A stretch of 64,000 nucleotides of DNA from Cyclina sinensis (taxonomy: Eukaryota; Mollusca; Bivalvia; Venerida; Veneridae): NCBI GenBank assembly GCA_012932295.1, contig JAAONU010000004.1, forward strand, positions 4,853,080-4,917,079, read 5' to 3'. This document shows, one piece after another, positions 12,960-25,399 of this stretch. Position 1 is the first letter of the stretch. Every line of letters starts with the position of its first letter. The notes under the pieces are model-generated. The model was not told where the DNA came from and did not search any database. It was given only the letters and a program-made list of their open reading frames with translations. The translations under genes were made by a program, and so were the position numbers.

Positions 12960-13990
12960 GCTCCATAGCCTTCATAAAATCCCCAAAGCAATCCCTTAAA
13001 ATCTTTAAAAAAAGTAATGAAGTGAATAGTTACTGTTTTTTATACATTGCATTACTCCTCAATGACAAAAATGCACTATAAAGTTTCATGGTGATACAAA
13101 TGTACCTTAAATACTTTTTGAGTTATATTCCGAACAAAATTAAGTAATAAAAATAACAAAGGGTAATAACTCAAAAGTTATCAAGTGAAGAGTTACAGTT
13201 CCTGTGCACTGCATGACATCTTCATGACATCTATGCACCTATGAGTTTCAACATCGATACCTGAAATACTTTTAGAGCTACAGTCCGAACAAAAATTACA
13301 AAGGAGAATAACACCCCAAAATGAAGTAAAATGAAGTGAATAGTTGCAGTTCCTATGCACTGCATTTTGACTCAGTGAGATGTTACCACATGTAAAGTTC
13401 TAGATTTATAATTTTAATAGATTTAGAGTTACGTTTCAATCAAAGTGTGACGGATGGACAAAAGATCAGCCGGACGAACAACGCCAAATTTATATCCCTA
13501 TTCTCCTCAATGACATCTATGGAGTTTCGTGTTGATACCTATACACGTTTTAGTTATATTTCCAACAAGAATTAAGTATGAAATAATCAAGGGAAGTAAC
13601 TCAAAAGTTATCAAGTAAAGAGTTAAGTTCCTATGCACTTCATGACTCCTTAACGACATCTATGCACCAACACCGATGAAGTTTAATTTTGACACCTCTT
13701 ATACTTTGTGAGTTATAGTCCAAACACAAATTAAGTATTTCAACTATCAAAGAGGAAAAACTCTAAAGTTATTGAAATAATAACTCTAAAGTTATCAAGT
13801 GAAGAATTCGGACAGACGGACAAACAAACAGCCGGACGAACAACGCCAAATCTATATCATTTTTCTCCTCAATGGCATCTATGCCCTATGAAGTTTCATG
13901 TTGATATCTTAAATACTTTTTGAGTTATGTTCCGAACAAAATTTAAGTTTGACTCTAATGAAGGGTAAAAGTTCAAAAGTTATCTCAAAA
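12960..13990. repeat. Tandem repeat array, about 190 bp unit
   Basis: Five to six diverged units contain 'caaaagttatcaagtgaagagtta', 'cctatgcactgcatgac', 'atgacatctatgcac', 'gaagtttcatgttgata' and 'tactttttgagttatattcc'. Pieces of 'gacggacaaacaaacagccg' join some units. No coding potential is seen. Confidence 0.75.
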
Positions 13991-14357
13991 GTATTCATCC
14001 ACAGACTGTCCATTTAAGGTTTAGACAGTATGCTTAACCGATTCACGCGAACCGACCGTACTTCGGTCGAATTCTTACCCAACGTCATCGAACGGCAAGG
14101 GGCGAATGGTGCCACTGTCATCTGCGCTCCCGGCGTGCTGAATGATTAAATTACAAAAATGTACTTAACAACGGTTAAAAAAAGTGGTCAGCCCATGGCT
14201 GGACCGTCGACGACGCCACTGTGGACGATGCACACCGCACGCAGAACGATCACATAAGTAGACCCTTTGCAGTGATCTCCCTGTCATATTTCAGCACATA
14301 TGTCTGCCACTATATGTTTCAAGCTATAAACACAGGTATATACTATATATATTTTTA

Positions 14358-15513
14358 ATGCAGGCGTCACACTGTCCCAAAATTGACATCAGATGGAAAC
14401 ACGATAAAGGAAATGTTCAAATTCGGCTCTGATCGTGCAAACATCGGGCCATTCGTGAGGGCACCATAAGCCATCGTATGGTCGCCGGTGGATTTTCTCA
14501 GGCTCCGGCAACAACTTCGTGAGCAGTGGCAAAATCTTTGGCATGCCAAACAATTGCCGGAAGACCATGGAAAGGTTCATTTTCGTGTTGAATTCGTTTG
14601 TCTATTTAGTTCTGCGTAAGGCCATCGTGAGAGCATCTTGTCAAATAGTGTCATCTTCGTGTTTTCTTCGTGCAATCATCGGTGCCTTTGGGCAATTTTT
14701 GCCTCACGAAGACAATACGAAGGTAACAAGAAGTCGCCCGATTGTCTTAGGGAGGCAACCCGACTACGTGAAACCCTTGCAATGCCGACGTGTATCCATC
14801 GTATTATTATACGATGAAATCGAGATGGGACCACAGTGTCGACAAAGACTGCCAAATTTGTGTAGGTGAATGCTGCAAAAACTCTTTGGAATGCTGAGGA
14901 GACCTCCTATACTGCTGAGGAGACCTTTCAGACTGCTGAGGGGAGACCTGGAACCCTCGTGTGAATGCTCTGGGGTTTTATTTGGACATGGTCTGACACC
15001 TTTCTTCGTCTTCTTCCATTTCTCCTCTGGATCATCAGTTTCTCGTTTCTTCTCCCGAGTTCTACCAGCCATCTCTTTCCCCCCAGCCTCTACCAGCCTT
15101 GGTGGCATTTTAAATTGGGTTTAAGTTGAATCAAATTTGACAAAGTTTAAATGTATTGTGTACTCTCCGATCAGCAAACGAATTTCCCACGGTTGACCGA
15201 CGGCTTTTTAACATCGGGAAGTCACGTGACGCCTTCGGGGCCTGTTCGAACGCATCGTACTCATTATACGACGCTGTTTCGCCGTCGTGTGACCTTCGTT
15301 TGGCCTGTGGGAAAACTTCGTTATAAAAATCACATATTCCTTTTGCCTTCGTGTGTGGTTCGGGTGCAGTCGTGTGACCTCCTGTAGGCCTCGTACTTGC
15401 TTCGGCTAGGGATTGGCTGTTGACCAAGTTCGGGGCGATCTTCGCGCGAAATTCAAAATTCCGTATTCGCATGGCCATCTGATATCAAATTCGGGACAGT
15501 GTGACGCCTGCAT
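14358..15513. mobile_element. Non-autonomous DNA transposon, 1156 bp, with 39-bp terminal inverted repeats
   Basis: The left end 'atgcaggcgtcacactgtcc' (14358-14396) is matched in reverse complement by the right end (15475-15513) over about 39 bp with only a few mismatches. The element is flanked by TA on both sides (14356-14357 and 15514-15515). A TA duplication suits Tc1/mariner or ISL2EU-type elements. An off-by-one reading gives TTA, which would suit PIF/Harbinger, and the 'tcacactgtccc' terminus also recalls Harbinger ends. The interior has several short frames, including one at 14764-15108 (minus) rich in K, R and E, but no recognisable transposase. It is more GC-rich than its surroundings. 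Confidence 0.85.
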
Positions 15514-15515
15514 TA

Positions 15516-16332
15516 TGATTCAGTTATAACCAGACTTTTAAGTATAAGTCGCGTAATATATTGTATAACAACACCATTGACAACCAGCGTTAATCTGGAT
15601 GAAACCAGACATATTTGTTTTTAAAATACCTTTAGTTACATACGTGCAGTACCTTTCATCGTCATTATACACAAATCTTAATCAAATAGTAGGAAGGGAC
15701 AGATCGTGCACTTTGGGAAGATTGAAATTACACTATCGTCATTATCAGTGGGTAACTATGACGTCACGAAATAAGAGTCTCGGTTAATCTCCTTGTGTAT
15801 TTCTGTAACAATGGCGCCGTCCATTATTTGGGTGTAAAGCCAAATTTTGACTTGAAAAATCATTTTAAATGCATTTGCAGGCTGAAGGTGTGCTTTTCAT
15901 TTTGGAATATAAAAAAACTTTACGTGACAGTTAAAATTATTTAACCGGTGTTTTTAACTTTTACCCTTTACCGCACTGAGAGTATAAAAGGGAGGTAACC
16001 GCTGTGCGGAGTTTGTCGATCTCCAAGCAGTGATTTCCCTTTTATGGGAAATAAAAGGAAAGTATCCGCTGTGTGAATAGGATCAAACTCCACGCAGCAG
16101 TTAGTTCCCTTCCAGTACAAGACGAAGAAGAAACAGAATAAGAATGAGGGGAGATCAGTAGATAGAATCAACGCCAAGGGGGTGACTGTACATCGGTGAA
16201 AAGTGAGGAATTCCGACGTTATAAAACTATATATAAATCCACAAATTTATACTGTCCACTTTACACTGGTTCTCCGTGCCTTAAAACAGTCTAACGACCA
16301 GATGTATATACACTATATATGATGGAATCCTT
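15516..16332. other. Intergenic stretch with an imperfect hairpin
   Basis: No coding exon is supported. At 15987-16111 an imperfect inverted repeat pairs 'aagggaggtaaccgctgtgc' with the reverse complement of the segment ending 'cagcagttagttccctt'. Its centre contains a smaller palindrome, 'cccttttatgggaaataaaa'. The rest shows nothing I can name; the part nearest 16333 may be LINE 3' UTR. Confidence 0.5.
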
Positions 16333-19330
16333 TTATGTGTATGATGGCACAAGTTTGATTGAGGATTTGAAGGCATCCAATCTTGCAGAAGTAACACTGG
16401 ATTCAGCAATCATATTCCAAGTGATGATTGTCCTTTTGAAAAAGGAGTTCTGATATTGAATTGGTATGAGATGAATTTCAGACTATGGCTGATTTAACAG
16501 TGGCAATGGTAGAGTTGTAAGTCAATGGCACGGCGATTAGATGGTGTACTATCTTATACATAAGAATAACGTCTACATCACCTCTACGTTGTTTAAGGAT
16601 TGGCCATTCTAATTTCTTTATCATTTCACTAACTCTAGTTGGGTTGTAGGGATTGTATGGTTGATTCATCTCGCAGCATTCCTCAGAAATTGTTAAGTTA
16701 TTTGAGTTTTTAGAGAAGGGTTCCAAATAGGTAATGCGTATTCTAGTTTTGGTCTTACTAAACTTTTATAAGCGCTTCCTTTTACTTCCGGTGGGTAGTA
16801 TATCAACTTCCGCTTCAAAACCAAGAGAACTTGAGGCTTTTCTTGAAATTGTATCAATATGGTTGTTGTATTTCAGGTTATCACTAAACTCGACTCCTAG
16901 ATATAGATGGTGGTCAACAGTTTCCAGAATATCACCTTTCGTTTTATATTCAAATTTCCTTTTACATGAAGCTGAAAAATGCACAATTGCATTTTATACC
17001 CCCGCACAACGAAGTTGTGGGGGTATACTGGAATCAGCTTGTCCGTCCGTCTGTCCGGTCGTCCGTCCGGCCGTCCGTCGGTTTTTCCTTGTCCGCCCAA
17101 TAACGTAAGAATCCTTTGACTCACAGTCTTCATATTTGGTCTGGAGATTGGTCATGGCCAGTAGATCACCCCTATTTTTTTCAGGCCATTGGGTCAAAGG
17201 TCAAGGTCACAGGTGCTTTGACTAAAAAAGCTTGTCGGCCCAATAACTTAAGATTCCTTTGACCCGCAGTCTTCGTATTTGCTGTGGAGGTTGGTCATGA
17301 CCAGAAGATGATTCCTATTTGTTTTGAGATAACTGGGTCAAAGGTCATGGTCACATGACTGGAATCAACTGGTCTGTCCGTCCATCTGTTCGTCCGTCTG
17401 TCAGATTTTCCTTGTCCGCCCAATAACTTAACAATCCTTTGGCCCACAGGGGGGTTTTAAGTCATGCAATGGCAGTTTCAGTTTTGAGGTAGTAGGTCAA
17501 AGGTAATGGTTACTTTGATCTTTGCCACTAAAAACATGTACTCGTAGAATACATAACTAAGCAATGTACTGGCTTACTACCCTCAGATTTGGCAGGGAGG
17601 TTGTCCATGACCTCTAAATGACCCCTATTGATTCTGACAAAGCGCTATAGACAAACTTTCGATGGAACGATAAAGGACACAGTCATATGCGAATAGGCGA
17701 ATATTATTTTCAATATTGTTAGCGATGTCGTTTATGTAAATGAGGAAAAGCGTAGGTCAGAGAACAGTTCCCTATGGCACTCCGGATGTTACCGATGCTA
17801 TTTCAGATGATGCATTATCCACCATTACCTGTTGTTTCCGTTCAGTGAAAAGTTAGTTTATCCAGTTTTTAGTGTTTCCGGTGATCCCATAATATTCGAC
17901 TTTCAGAAATAGTCAATCGTTGGTGCAAAACTTTATCGAACGCCTTTGAGAAATCCAACATAGCCATTTCCACTTGTTTTTCTGAATTAAGAGTTTAGTT
18001 TTGTCGTCTGTAGTCATTAATGGCTGGGATTCGCATGATCTTTTCCAGCGAAAGCCATGTTGATTTTCATGAAAAGACGGTCATTTTAGATATTACCACT
18101 GTCAAGGATACTGGGCGAATTTCTGGTTTTGTTCAGTCACCTTTCTTATAAATAGGTACCACACTGGCATGTCGCCACTCAAGTGGGATTTCTTCAGAAG
18201 AGAGTGATTGTTGTAAAATGCGAGTCAGGATCGGTGATAGTTCGCTCGCATACTGTTTAAGAACTTTTATAGGAATTTTGTATGGTCCACTAGCTTTCTA
18301 TTCATTCAGGCGTTCAATACATTTCTTTACTCCATTTTCACTTATCGTAATGTCTTTCATAGATCTAATTGGTGATGGTCCTTTGTTTGCTATATTTCAG
18401 TAAATACCGACACAAATTGGTTGTTCAGTAAGTTGGCTTTGCTTTTTGAATCATCAGCTATTACTCCTTGCGACTTTAATTTTCCGATACCGACAGAGTC
18501 CTGCTTTCTTGACTTAATTTATTTCCAAAATTGCTTTGAAGCAAGTCACGGTCAAGTAGGTTGTTCAGATAGTTGTGGTAATAACGGTGCAATCTGTTCC
18601 TGGTTTCAACACGGTAGTTCTTTAACATTTCATAGTCCTCAATGTTATTACTTTTTTCGTGCATGTTTATATAGCCGTTTCTTTTCTTTTGTATCTTTTT
18701 ACAGCCAAGGAATATCGTGTTTATTATTTTAGTTCTTTCATTGGAATGCATTTGGTCATGTTTAAAAAGAAAAGATTGTCTTTGAATGTAAGCCAATTTT
18801 CGTTTTCGTTTCACTATTTGAAAAAAATGATTGCAAACACAAAATTTGTCTTTGAATTCTGAGATTAGATTTTTCAGTTTTAGCTAATTCTGTAGCCATA
18901 AACCATTCGCCCAGTCTTTTTACTTACAACGCAGTTACTGCACGGAGCTTTGATGATACAAATAGACCGTTATGGTCACGTAGCCCAAGTGGAGGTTCTT
19001 TGGAACATTGTTCAATCAGGCTTGGGTGGGAGGTTACATAAATCTCAAGTCCTCTCCATCCTTGTTGGTATTGTGTTGACTTGTTCCAAAGAATGGAGGT
19101 TGAAGATCGAGCACAGCTTTTCACAATGAGATTTGTTGTGAGCTCCTAAAATCGGATTTCTACGGTCCAATCGATATCACCCAAACTGAAATCACCGCCA
19201 AGGAAATTTTCACAGTTTTCTTTTCTTTTTTCTTTTTTTGTATTTCTTGCTATTCACGATTTTACTAAGAAAAATATCAAGTTCAGTCGAGGTCTCTATA
19301 GGAGCATTAATCTTAGCTGGATTTCAATTA
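16333..19330 (-). mobile_element. Decayed non-LTR retrotransposon (CR1/Jockey-like LINE), 5'-truncated
   Basis: Read on the minus strand, fragments in several frames follow the order of an endonuclease plus reverse transcriptase ORF. Endonuclease pieces: GGDFSLGDIDW near 19170 and TSHPSLIEQC near 19000. RT pieces: WRHASVVPIYKKGD near 18160, DFSKAFDKVLH near 17930, SGVP*GTVL near 17780 and a mutated FAYD (normally FADD) near 17680. Then come ETVDHHLYLGVE near 16910, LEWPILKQRR near 16590 and a terminal piece ending at a stop at 16333-16335. Many stops, frameshifts and the altered catalytic motif show it is dead. An unrelated repeat (16996-17640) interrupts it between the catalytic core and the thumb region. 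Confidence 0.85.
16996..17640. repeat. Dispersed repeat (gtccgtccgtctgtccg / caaaggtcaaggtcac) nested in the LINE
   Basis: It starts with a small hairpin 'acccccgcacaacgaagttgt..' followed by 'gtccgtccgtctgtccgg'. It continues with two to three diverged units carrying 'gcccaataact.aagaatcctttgac', 'ttggtcatgaccag' and 'gggtcaaaggtcaaggtcac'. The LINE coding sequence resumes on both sides, so this inserted later. Confidence 0.75.
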
Positions 19331-19924
19331 TATAACTAGACAAAGTTGAAGAGAAAAAAAATAATTTCTTTAAAAAAGTTCATATATGTATATATATAAT
19401 AATAGATCGGAATGAAAAAACAGGACAAAATTTGTATTTAATTTTAGTTTTACATACTCATATAAAAAATATCACAATTAAAATGAAATAAGGTTTCATT
19501 GGGGGTGTGGAGAGGGGGGTTTAAGGACGGAAATGTTGAAAATCTTTTCACAAGAAACTGGGGATTATAAGAAATTATCACAAAAAGAAATGACAGATTA
19601 GATCTACATCGTAATCGTAATACTTTTAAACAAAGACCTATTTTAAACAATATTTGTTTGGAAAATTGGTAGAATATTAATCGGACGACTCAAAAAAAGA
19701 CTTCTTAAGATAAATATAGGATTGTTAGATGTTGAATATCTGATGAAATTACATGACACAAGGACGCTTGGTTCAAAATGATACTACATATGATTTCAAA
19801 CAAACTCGTATCATATTCATAAAACTACAGAATCAAATAAATTAAAAGTATATGTTCTCCTCCTCATATATCCCCCGCCCCCACCCTCTTTCTAGGAGGC
19901 ATTTTGACACCTCTGTGTAATTTC

Positions 19925-20145
19925 ATTCTTTATCTACATGGTCAGCATTTTCCGGTAATCCTTCGATCTTTATCTATATGGTCAGCATTTTCCGATAATC
20001 CTTCTTTATCTATATTGTCAGCATTTTCCGATAATCCTTCTTTATCTATATTGTCAGCATTTTCCGATAATCCTTCTTTATCTATATGGTCAGCATTTTC
20101 CGATAATCCTTCTCTATCTATATGGTCAGCGTTTTCCTATACATC
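19925..20145. repeat. 36-bp minisatellite, about six copies
   Basis: Units of 'ttatctatatggtcagcatt' followed by 'ttccgataatccttc' repeat at 36 bp with very few differences, so the array is young. Because 36 is divisible by 3, a frame of 12-aa repeats stays open (19904-20161); I do not regard it as a gene. Confidence 0.9.
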
Positions 20146-20452
20146 CTCTATCGTCAGCTAAATTCGTTAGCAGTTTATAATGCGCCTCTGCACATGCGCA
20201 CTAAAATTGGAAATCTCCGTAAAGATGGGAAAACCGATTAATTTTGTGTGTGTATAGGCCTACATTACAGCTTAATTTTGCCCTTTTACAGGTTAGTTGT
20301 CCGTTTGAAGCTATATTAAACTGTATGTCTAATTCTGTATTCCATCAAACAGGCTTCTAGAAATCCTGTCGGGTTTTGTGGAAACAGTAGAGTCCGTTTT
20401 TCTAACGTCAATATCAACATGACTTGGCAGAAAATCAGAAATTTTCAGTATG

Positions 20453-20992
20453 GCTAGTACCACAGGGAATCGGTACGTAGGGGTTAACTGACCCTACAAA
20501 TACTTATAAACCACATTTCTCCCAAATCCTTTGAATACATGTTTATATATAAATACAAGGGAACCAACTCATCGGATTTCCTTTGTAGATTCATTTGGAC
20601 ATGGGTTCGCAACATCTTTCGCCTAGGTTCATTTTAACCAATCAGAAATTACCTCTGTCTCGGAGACAACAACAACAATGGTTGCCGTATTCGTCGTCTT
20701 TCAGAAAAAGTAGTTTATGCCGAGAGGCTAAGGAGATTTAGAGAAAGACCATTGCTAGTGAGAGAAGCATTTTTGTTCATTGTTTCGAACTGAACCAAGT
20801 GTTTTCGCCGAATACGCGTGCAGGCTGTTTTGCTTGAGGTGAAAAGTGTTGCGAACCCGTGTCCAAATGGACTTATAAAGGAAAACCGATGAGTTGGTTC
20901 CCTTGTATTTATATATTATTTAGAAGAAGTGTGGTTTATCAGTTACTTTAGGGTCATTTAACCCCTACGCAGCGATTCCCTGTGGCTAGTAC
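20453..20992. mobile_element. Foldback MITE, 524 bp, with 8-bp target-site duplication
   Basis: The element proper is 20461-20984. Its ends read 'cacagggaatcg' and 'cgattccctgtg' as part of long inverted repeats: left arm about 20461-20628, right arm about 20832-20984, with small indels. It is flanked by the direct repeat GCTAGTAC at 20453-20460 and 20985-20992. An 8-bp duplication points to hAT or P-type transposition; no transposase is encoded. The unpaired centre (about 20630-20830) is unique-looking. Confidence 0.9.
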
Positions 20993-21075
20993 ATAGTCCA
21001 AATAATTGTACTTAAAAAGTTGAATATCGTGCTATTTTTTTGAATGGTCGATATCTGCCTTAAAGGCAGCATCCT
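20993..21075. repeat. Segment duplicated at 22917-22990
   Basis: 'atagtccaaataattgtact' followed by 'agaaagttgaatat', 'ttttttgaatggtc' and 'atatc' occurs here and again at 22917-22990 in the same orientation, with roughly 85% similarity. A third, partial relative ('aaaggcagcatcctg') follows this copy at about 21062 and recurs at 23838. It reads as an old local duplication or an unnamed dispersed repeat. Confidence 0.6.
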
Positions 21076-21364
21076 GTCTGAAGTCGCATTATTACTGAGA
21101 CAAGGCCACTTCACTGTACGTATTTGACAAATGATGACACTTCAATCAGTGTGTTAATGGTTATTTTAACTATCTGTCTTAGAGGAAGACTGATAAATAG
21201 TTTGAGGCCCTTTTCAGCTATTTTGAGAAAGGCCCTGGCTTAAATTGGGGGAAAAAATTGCATGTTGCTGCTACATTTTGAGAGATTTTAGAAAATTATT
21301 TAATTAAAAAAGTTACAAAAAACTACCAAATTCTGGTGAACAAGACTTTCATTCATGTGTATCA

Positions 21365-22336
21365 TACAGTCGATGAACCAGTTCCGGACCAGGACTAGTT
21401 CCGGTCCATTTCGTGTATTTTTGTGATAATTTTGGAAAGATTCTTGCAAAAGTCAGGAAGATTTTGGTATGGTCATGAAGTATGATCTTTTCCCCATAAA
21501 ATGAATATTTTCCGATGCGATGTCAAACATTCAAAGTCACTTGACGCTTGAATATTTGCAACAAGCATTCATAAAAATAGAGCGCCGTAATGACGGTCAA
21601 AATGCGTGACGATTAAATCAATCAAAACAATTACTTGAAAATGTATGCATTATAAATAAATTTGGTTTTGATATCTGTAAAAGTATGTATTATATATTAA
21701 CGATGGATATTACAGTTTCATGTTGACAATTCTAATTAAGTTAGAAATCGGGTTTCGTGCATGGATATAGGCATGACCACTTCCCGTTCACCAACTTCAA
21801 TTGTTTAGGGGTCGTATTTTTAACAGCAGACTTTCTTTTGATAGGAAGTATACATGTTGCTTTGCACTTTTATTCAAGAAATAAAAAACTCAATAGACTA
21901 TTTAAGTGTAAATTTGTTTTATAGTTTTTTCTTTTATCATCATTTGTTGGTTTGAATGAGAAATTCAACTGTAACAGTGTAAGTGGTATTTAAATAGCCC
22001 AAACATGACAGACATGACTAAATTGCTGCAAACAAAGTTTTTGGCAGTTTAATAGTATTTTGACACAACCGGCAATAACCAAGGTTAAAACAATATCATA
22101 GGTGGCTTTGTGTTCTAAACTGGTTCAAAGGTCATGGAACTGGTCTGTTTTTGTACATTGAATTCCAGCGAAATGTACATTCTTCTTTAAATCATATATT
22201 TAACTTGAAGTGGATAAAAAATAAGAAATAACAATTTGTCTTATAAAATATACTATAACATTTTCCAGAAATTCAACTTTCAAGTCACATGCAGATGAAA
22301 AATCAAAAGCGGACCGGAACTGGTTCATTGACTGTA
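21365..22336. mobile_element. Tc1/mariner-like MITE, 968 bp, TA target site
   Basis: The element proper is 21367-22334. Its left end 'cagtcgatgaaccagttccg' is the near-exact reverse complement of the right end 'cggaactggttcattgactg', and both sides carry the dinucleotide TA. CAGT ends with a TA duplication are typical of the Tc1/mariner superfamily. Sub-terminal copies of the end motif ('ggactagttccggtcc' near 21390, 'ggtcatggaactggtctg' near 22130) are present. No transposase frame exists, so it would be mobilised only in trans. Confidence 0.85.
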
Positions 22337-22564
22337 TAACAACTATTTCTTTTTTTCTTTTTTTAAGAACTTCAGCTGAAAAGTCTAACAGTTCAAGTTT
22401 ACAACAGCACCTTCCTCTGTTCTGCACCTCAAAATGCATTATAGAGACTGACTCACAGAATTTAGCTGAATTATTTTTTTCTTTAAAATTTATCAGAAGT
22501 TAATATGCTATACAAAAAAAATAATATTATGCCTCTATACACCAGGAAAACTGAAAAAAACTTT

Positions 22565-22645
22565 GCTTTTACCAGGATTCAAACGCATGCCCTTTTGGTC
22601 AGTAAAATATAGAGCGACAATCTACACCACTGAGCCACAGAGACA
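22565..22645 (-). mobile_element. tRNA-like SINE head
   Basis: On the minus strand 'tggctcagtggtgtagattg' resembles a tRNA A box and 'gcgtttgaatcctggt' a B box, about 45 bp apart. Pairing of the arms is poor, so it is a SINE relic rather than a functional tRNA. Confidence 0.5.
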
Positions 22646-23387
22646 AGTTATCAAGTTTCATAAAAAATTAATGATATAACTAAAGTATCTACCACGTGAC
22701 TAACGGGGTAAATTTTTTACCAATAAAAGTGTGTAAAACTTTATGTTTTGATTTTTTTCTGTAACAAAAACTGATGTTTTTCTGTAGCAAAAACTGAGTC
22801 AGTAACTTAATTTAAATATGTTCTTCACAATTACAGCTAGAATTTCTAGATGTATAAACAATATTTTGTTTGTTTTTCATCGTCAGTCCATCTGTGAGTT
22901 AGTCGCTTTAAGAAGAGATAGTCCAAATAATTGTACTCAGAAAGTTGAATATTGTGTTAATTTTTTGAATGGTCAATATCCGTCTTCAGTACAAACCAGA
23001 TAGGATTCTAATTAATTTGGCATTGATGGTTTGACCCATTTCATAGACATTTTTTTATTATTGTCCAACTGTTGGAAAAAGACATTGCCTATCAAAAATT
23101 TTCTCAATGTCTCGACAAGTCTGATTAGTTGAACTAATAGGATTCAGAATGTGGTTTAAAGTTTTCCTTCATTGCATATGTAATGTCCAACAAAATCTGA
23201 TAGGCACTGATTTGCACAGAAACTATGAAACTTACTGGCCAGAAATATACATGTGGTGAAAGAGTTTAATTTTCTGCTTCAGATGATGTATTCTTCAAGT
23301 AAGTTTGCAGATAAATATGTCCATAGTGGCAGATAAGAAATTTACAGATTTAACAAATTAACATGCTAAATTCCATTATCAGAAAAA

Positions 23388-24194
23388 ATGGCCGCTGGAG
23401 GTAAACATTAAACAACTGTTTGTGAACCCTGTACTGTGAATTTTGCTTGCCTGCATAAAACCTCTCCTAATTTCAAAGTGACAAGACCATTGATATGTAC
23501 AGAACTAGTTTATCATGTATAGCATTCATAGCATTTAACTGACAGTTTGAAATAGTGCACTGTTTTCTTTGGCTATTCCATTCTCAGTGCACACACACCC
23601 TGATCAGTTAAAGCTGATTGATGTAAACAAGAGACTGATTTAGGTTTAAAAACATTTTTTTTTTGCTTTTTTTGCAGGTTCGGGGGTGGGGGAGGGATCA
23701 GAGTTGTGCAACACTTTAGAACGGAATATAGTGTTTCAATATGTTTTCAAATTTGCAAGTGTAAAATCACCCTAAGTTAGAAGTGATTTCATAACATCCA
23801 TTTCCACCACTATTTTGGTAGTTTCTGGTTGAGACATAAAGGCAGCATCCTGACTGAATTCACACATCCTGCCTGAATTCACAATATTGAGACTATAAGA
23901 AATGATTCAAGTGTTTCATTTTCTAACTCATCAGGCCCTTCCATATTCATCAGCAATAAAGAGTGTAGCTGCTTGATTTAAATTTAATTTTTTTGGCCAC
24001 TTGCAAAATTTGCTAGTGCCTAAAATTTCAACTTGCAAAATTCGTTCTTTATATAGTCACAATTAATGCCACTAATCAGAAATTACTTTCTTGTATTTTA
24101 TTGTTTTTGCTGTCGAAACTTGTGTAGCCGAGCTTTGTTTTGGCAACTACAAAATGGTTACTACAGAACTTTCCTCGGATTACTTATCACAACT
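23388..24194 (+). CDS. Possible 5' coding exons of the PLDLS gene (tentative)
   Basis: ATG 23388-23390 begins a 13-nt coding exon that ends at donor GTAAAC (23401). A candidate second exon, 24128-24194, lies between an acceptor 'gtgtag' behind a T-rich tract and a possible donor GTGAAG. Joined, they read about 22 residues with ordinary composition (start MAAGAELCFGNYKM). The second exon ends in phase 2, whereas the next confident exon (27043-27130) needs phase 0, so a further exon would be required, or this is not part of that gene. I keep it as a candidate only. Confidence 0.25.
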
Positions 24195-25399
24195 GTGAAG
24201 GAAGGACCTATATATATTGATATCCAACCAGGATTTTCACCAACTATACAAAATGAACAGAGTAAATATCACCTCTTAAAGTTAATATATTGGTTCCTAA
24301 ACTCTTTCCAGTTACACAGATTTTTAAATGAAAATATAACAAACCATTATATGAAGGATTAACTTACGAAATAAATCTATACTAAAAAGAAATGTTTGGC
24401 ACTACAAAGTAAAACAAGTAATTACTTCCCTTTCTGTAAAGTTTGTCAATCACAAATACAGAATACTTCAGGTTTGACGATATAAAGTGCAGACTTAAGG
24501 TTTTTTCAATACTACACTTCTCATAGAATAACATTTACTTTTTAGTATTTGGACTAAACATTAGTAAAGTACTTCAGTTACAGCAAAATGCTTATCTATA
24601 GAAACAGCTATGAATTATTATCTCCCTTATTTTAGAAGAATAGAGTGGTTACATCCCTTTGAATTAAAGTTAAGATTGATGTAAGGAAAGATAATTATGC
24701 TTCAGTAAAAACTACTAAAACAAGTAATATTCTTCATAATACAAACTGATGCTTATTAACATTTTATAAATCTGATCAAAATTCCAAAAACTACAGTACC
24801 TACACATGCAAAGAAACTCGTAATAAGTACATAGCTTTGGTTGTAATAATTAAGTATGTAGAATGAAACCTGTGCCCAGTATGGACTGATGTCATTATAT
24901 TGTGTGCACATGTGTGGCAAGGGATAGCAATTTTACTAATAGGTGTATTACCAGCCTTGAACTCTGACTCATTCCGCTGGTTTTGTACTCCAAAAAAAGG
25001 TTCCTTTTCAGGAATCTCGCAATTTCATGTCTGCTCTATATCTCTTTAACTGCATTTAGGATATTTATAAAACTTGATTCTCTTATTAAGATGACATGCA
25101 GAACCCTCATTTTAGGCTAGGCCCACCACATGCAAGTCAAGGCCATAGAGCAATGTAAAAGATTTGAGCCATAGCATTTTGCATGAAGGATCTTAAATGT
25201 TTCTCAGATTGAGGTCAGATGAAAAACCAACATTTCAGGTCAACCACTTCATATCAAGGTCAGAGTTTAAGCTCTAAAATTTTAGCTATAGAATTCCTGT
25301 TTGATCCCATATATCTCTTAAACACCAAACAGAAAATTCATAGTATAGTCCTTGAGGCAGCCAGAAACATTCCAGGTATGCTGAAGTTGCACACTATTG

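Noticed and set aside
14764..15108. Protein-coding gene inside the 1156-bp transposon
   Set aside because: K/R/E-rich but without recognisable transposase or DNA-binding motifs; overlaps a plus-strand frame and may be decayed.
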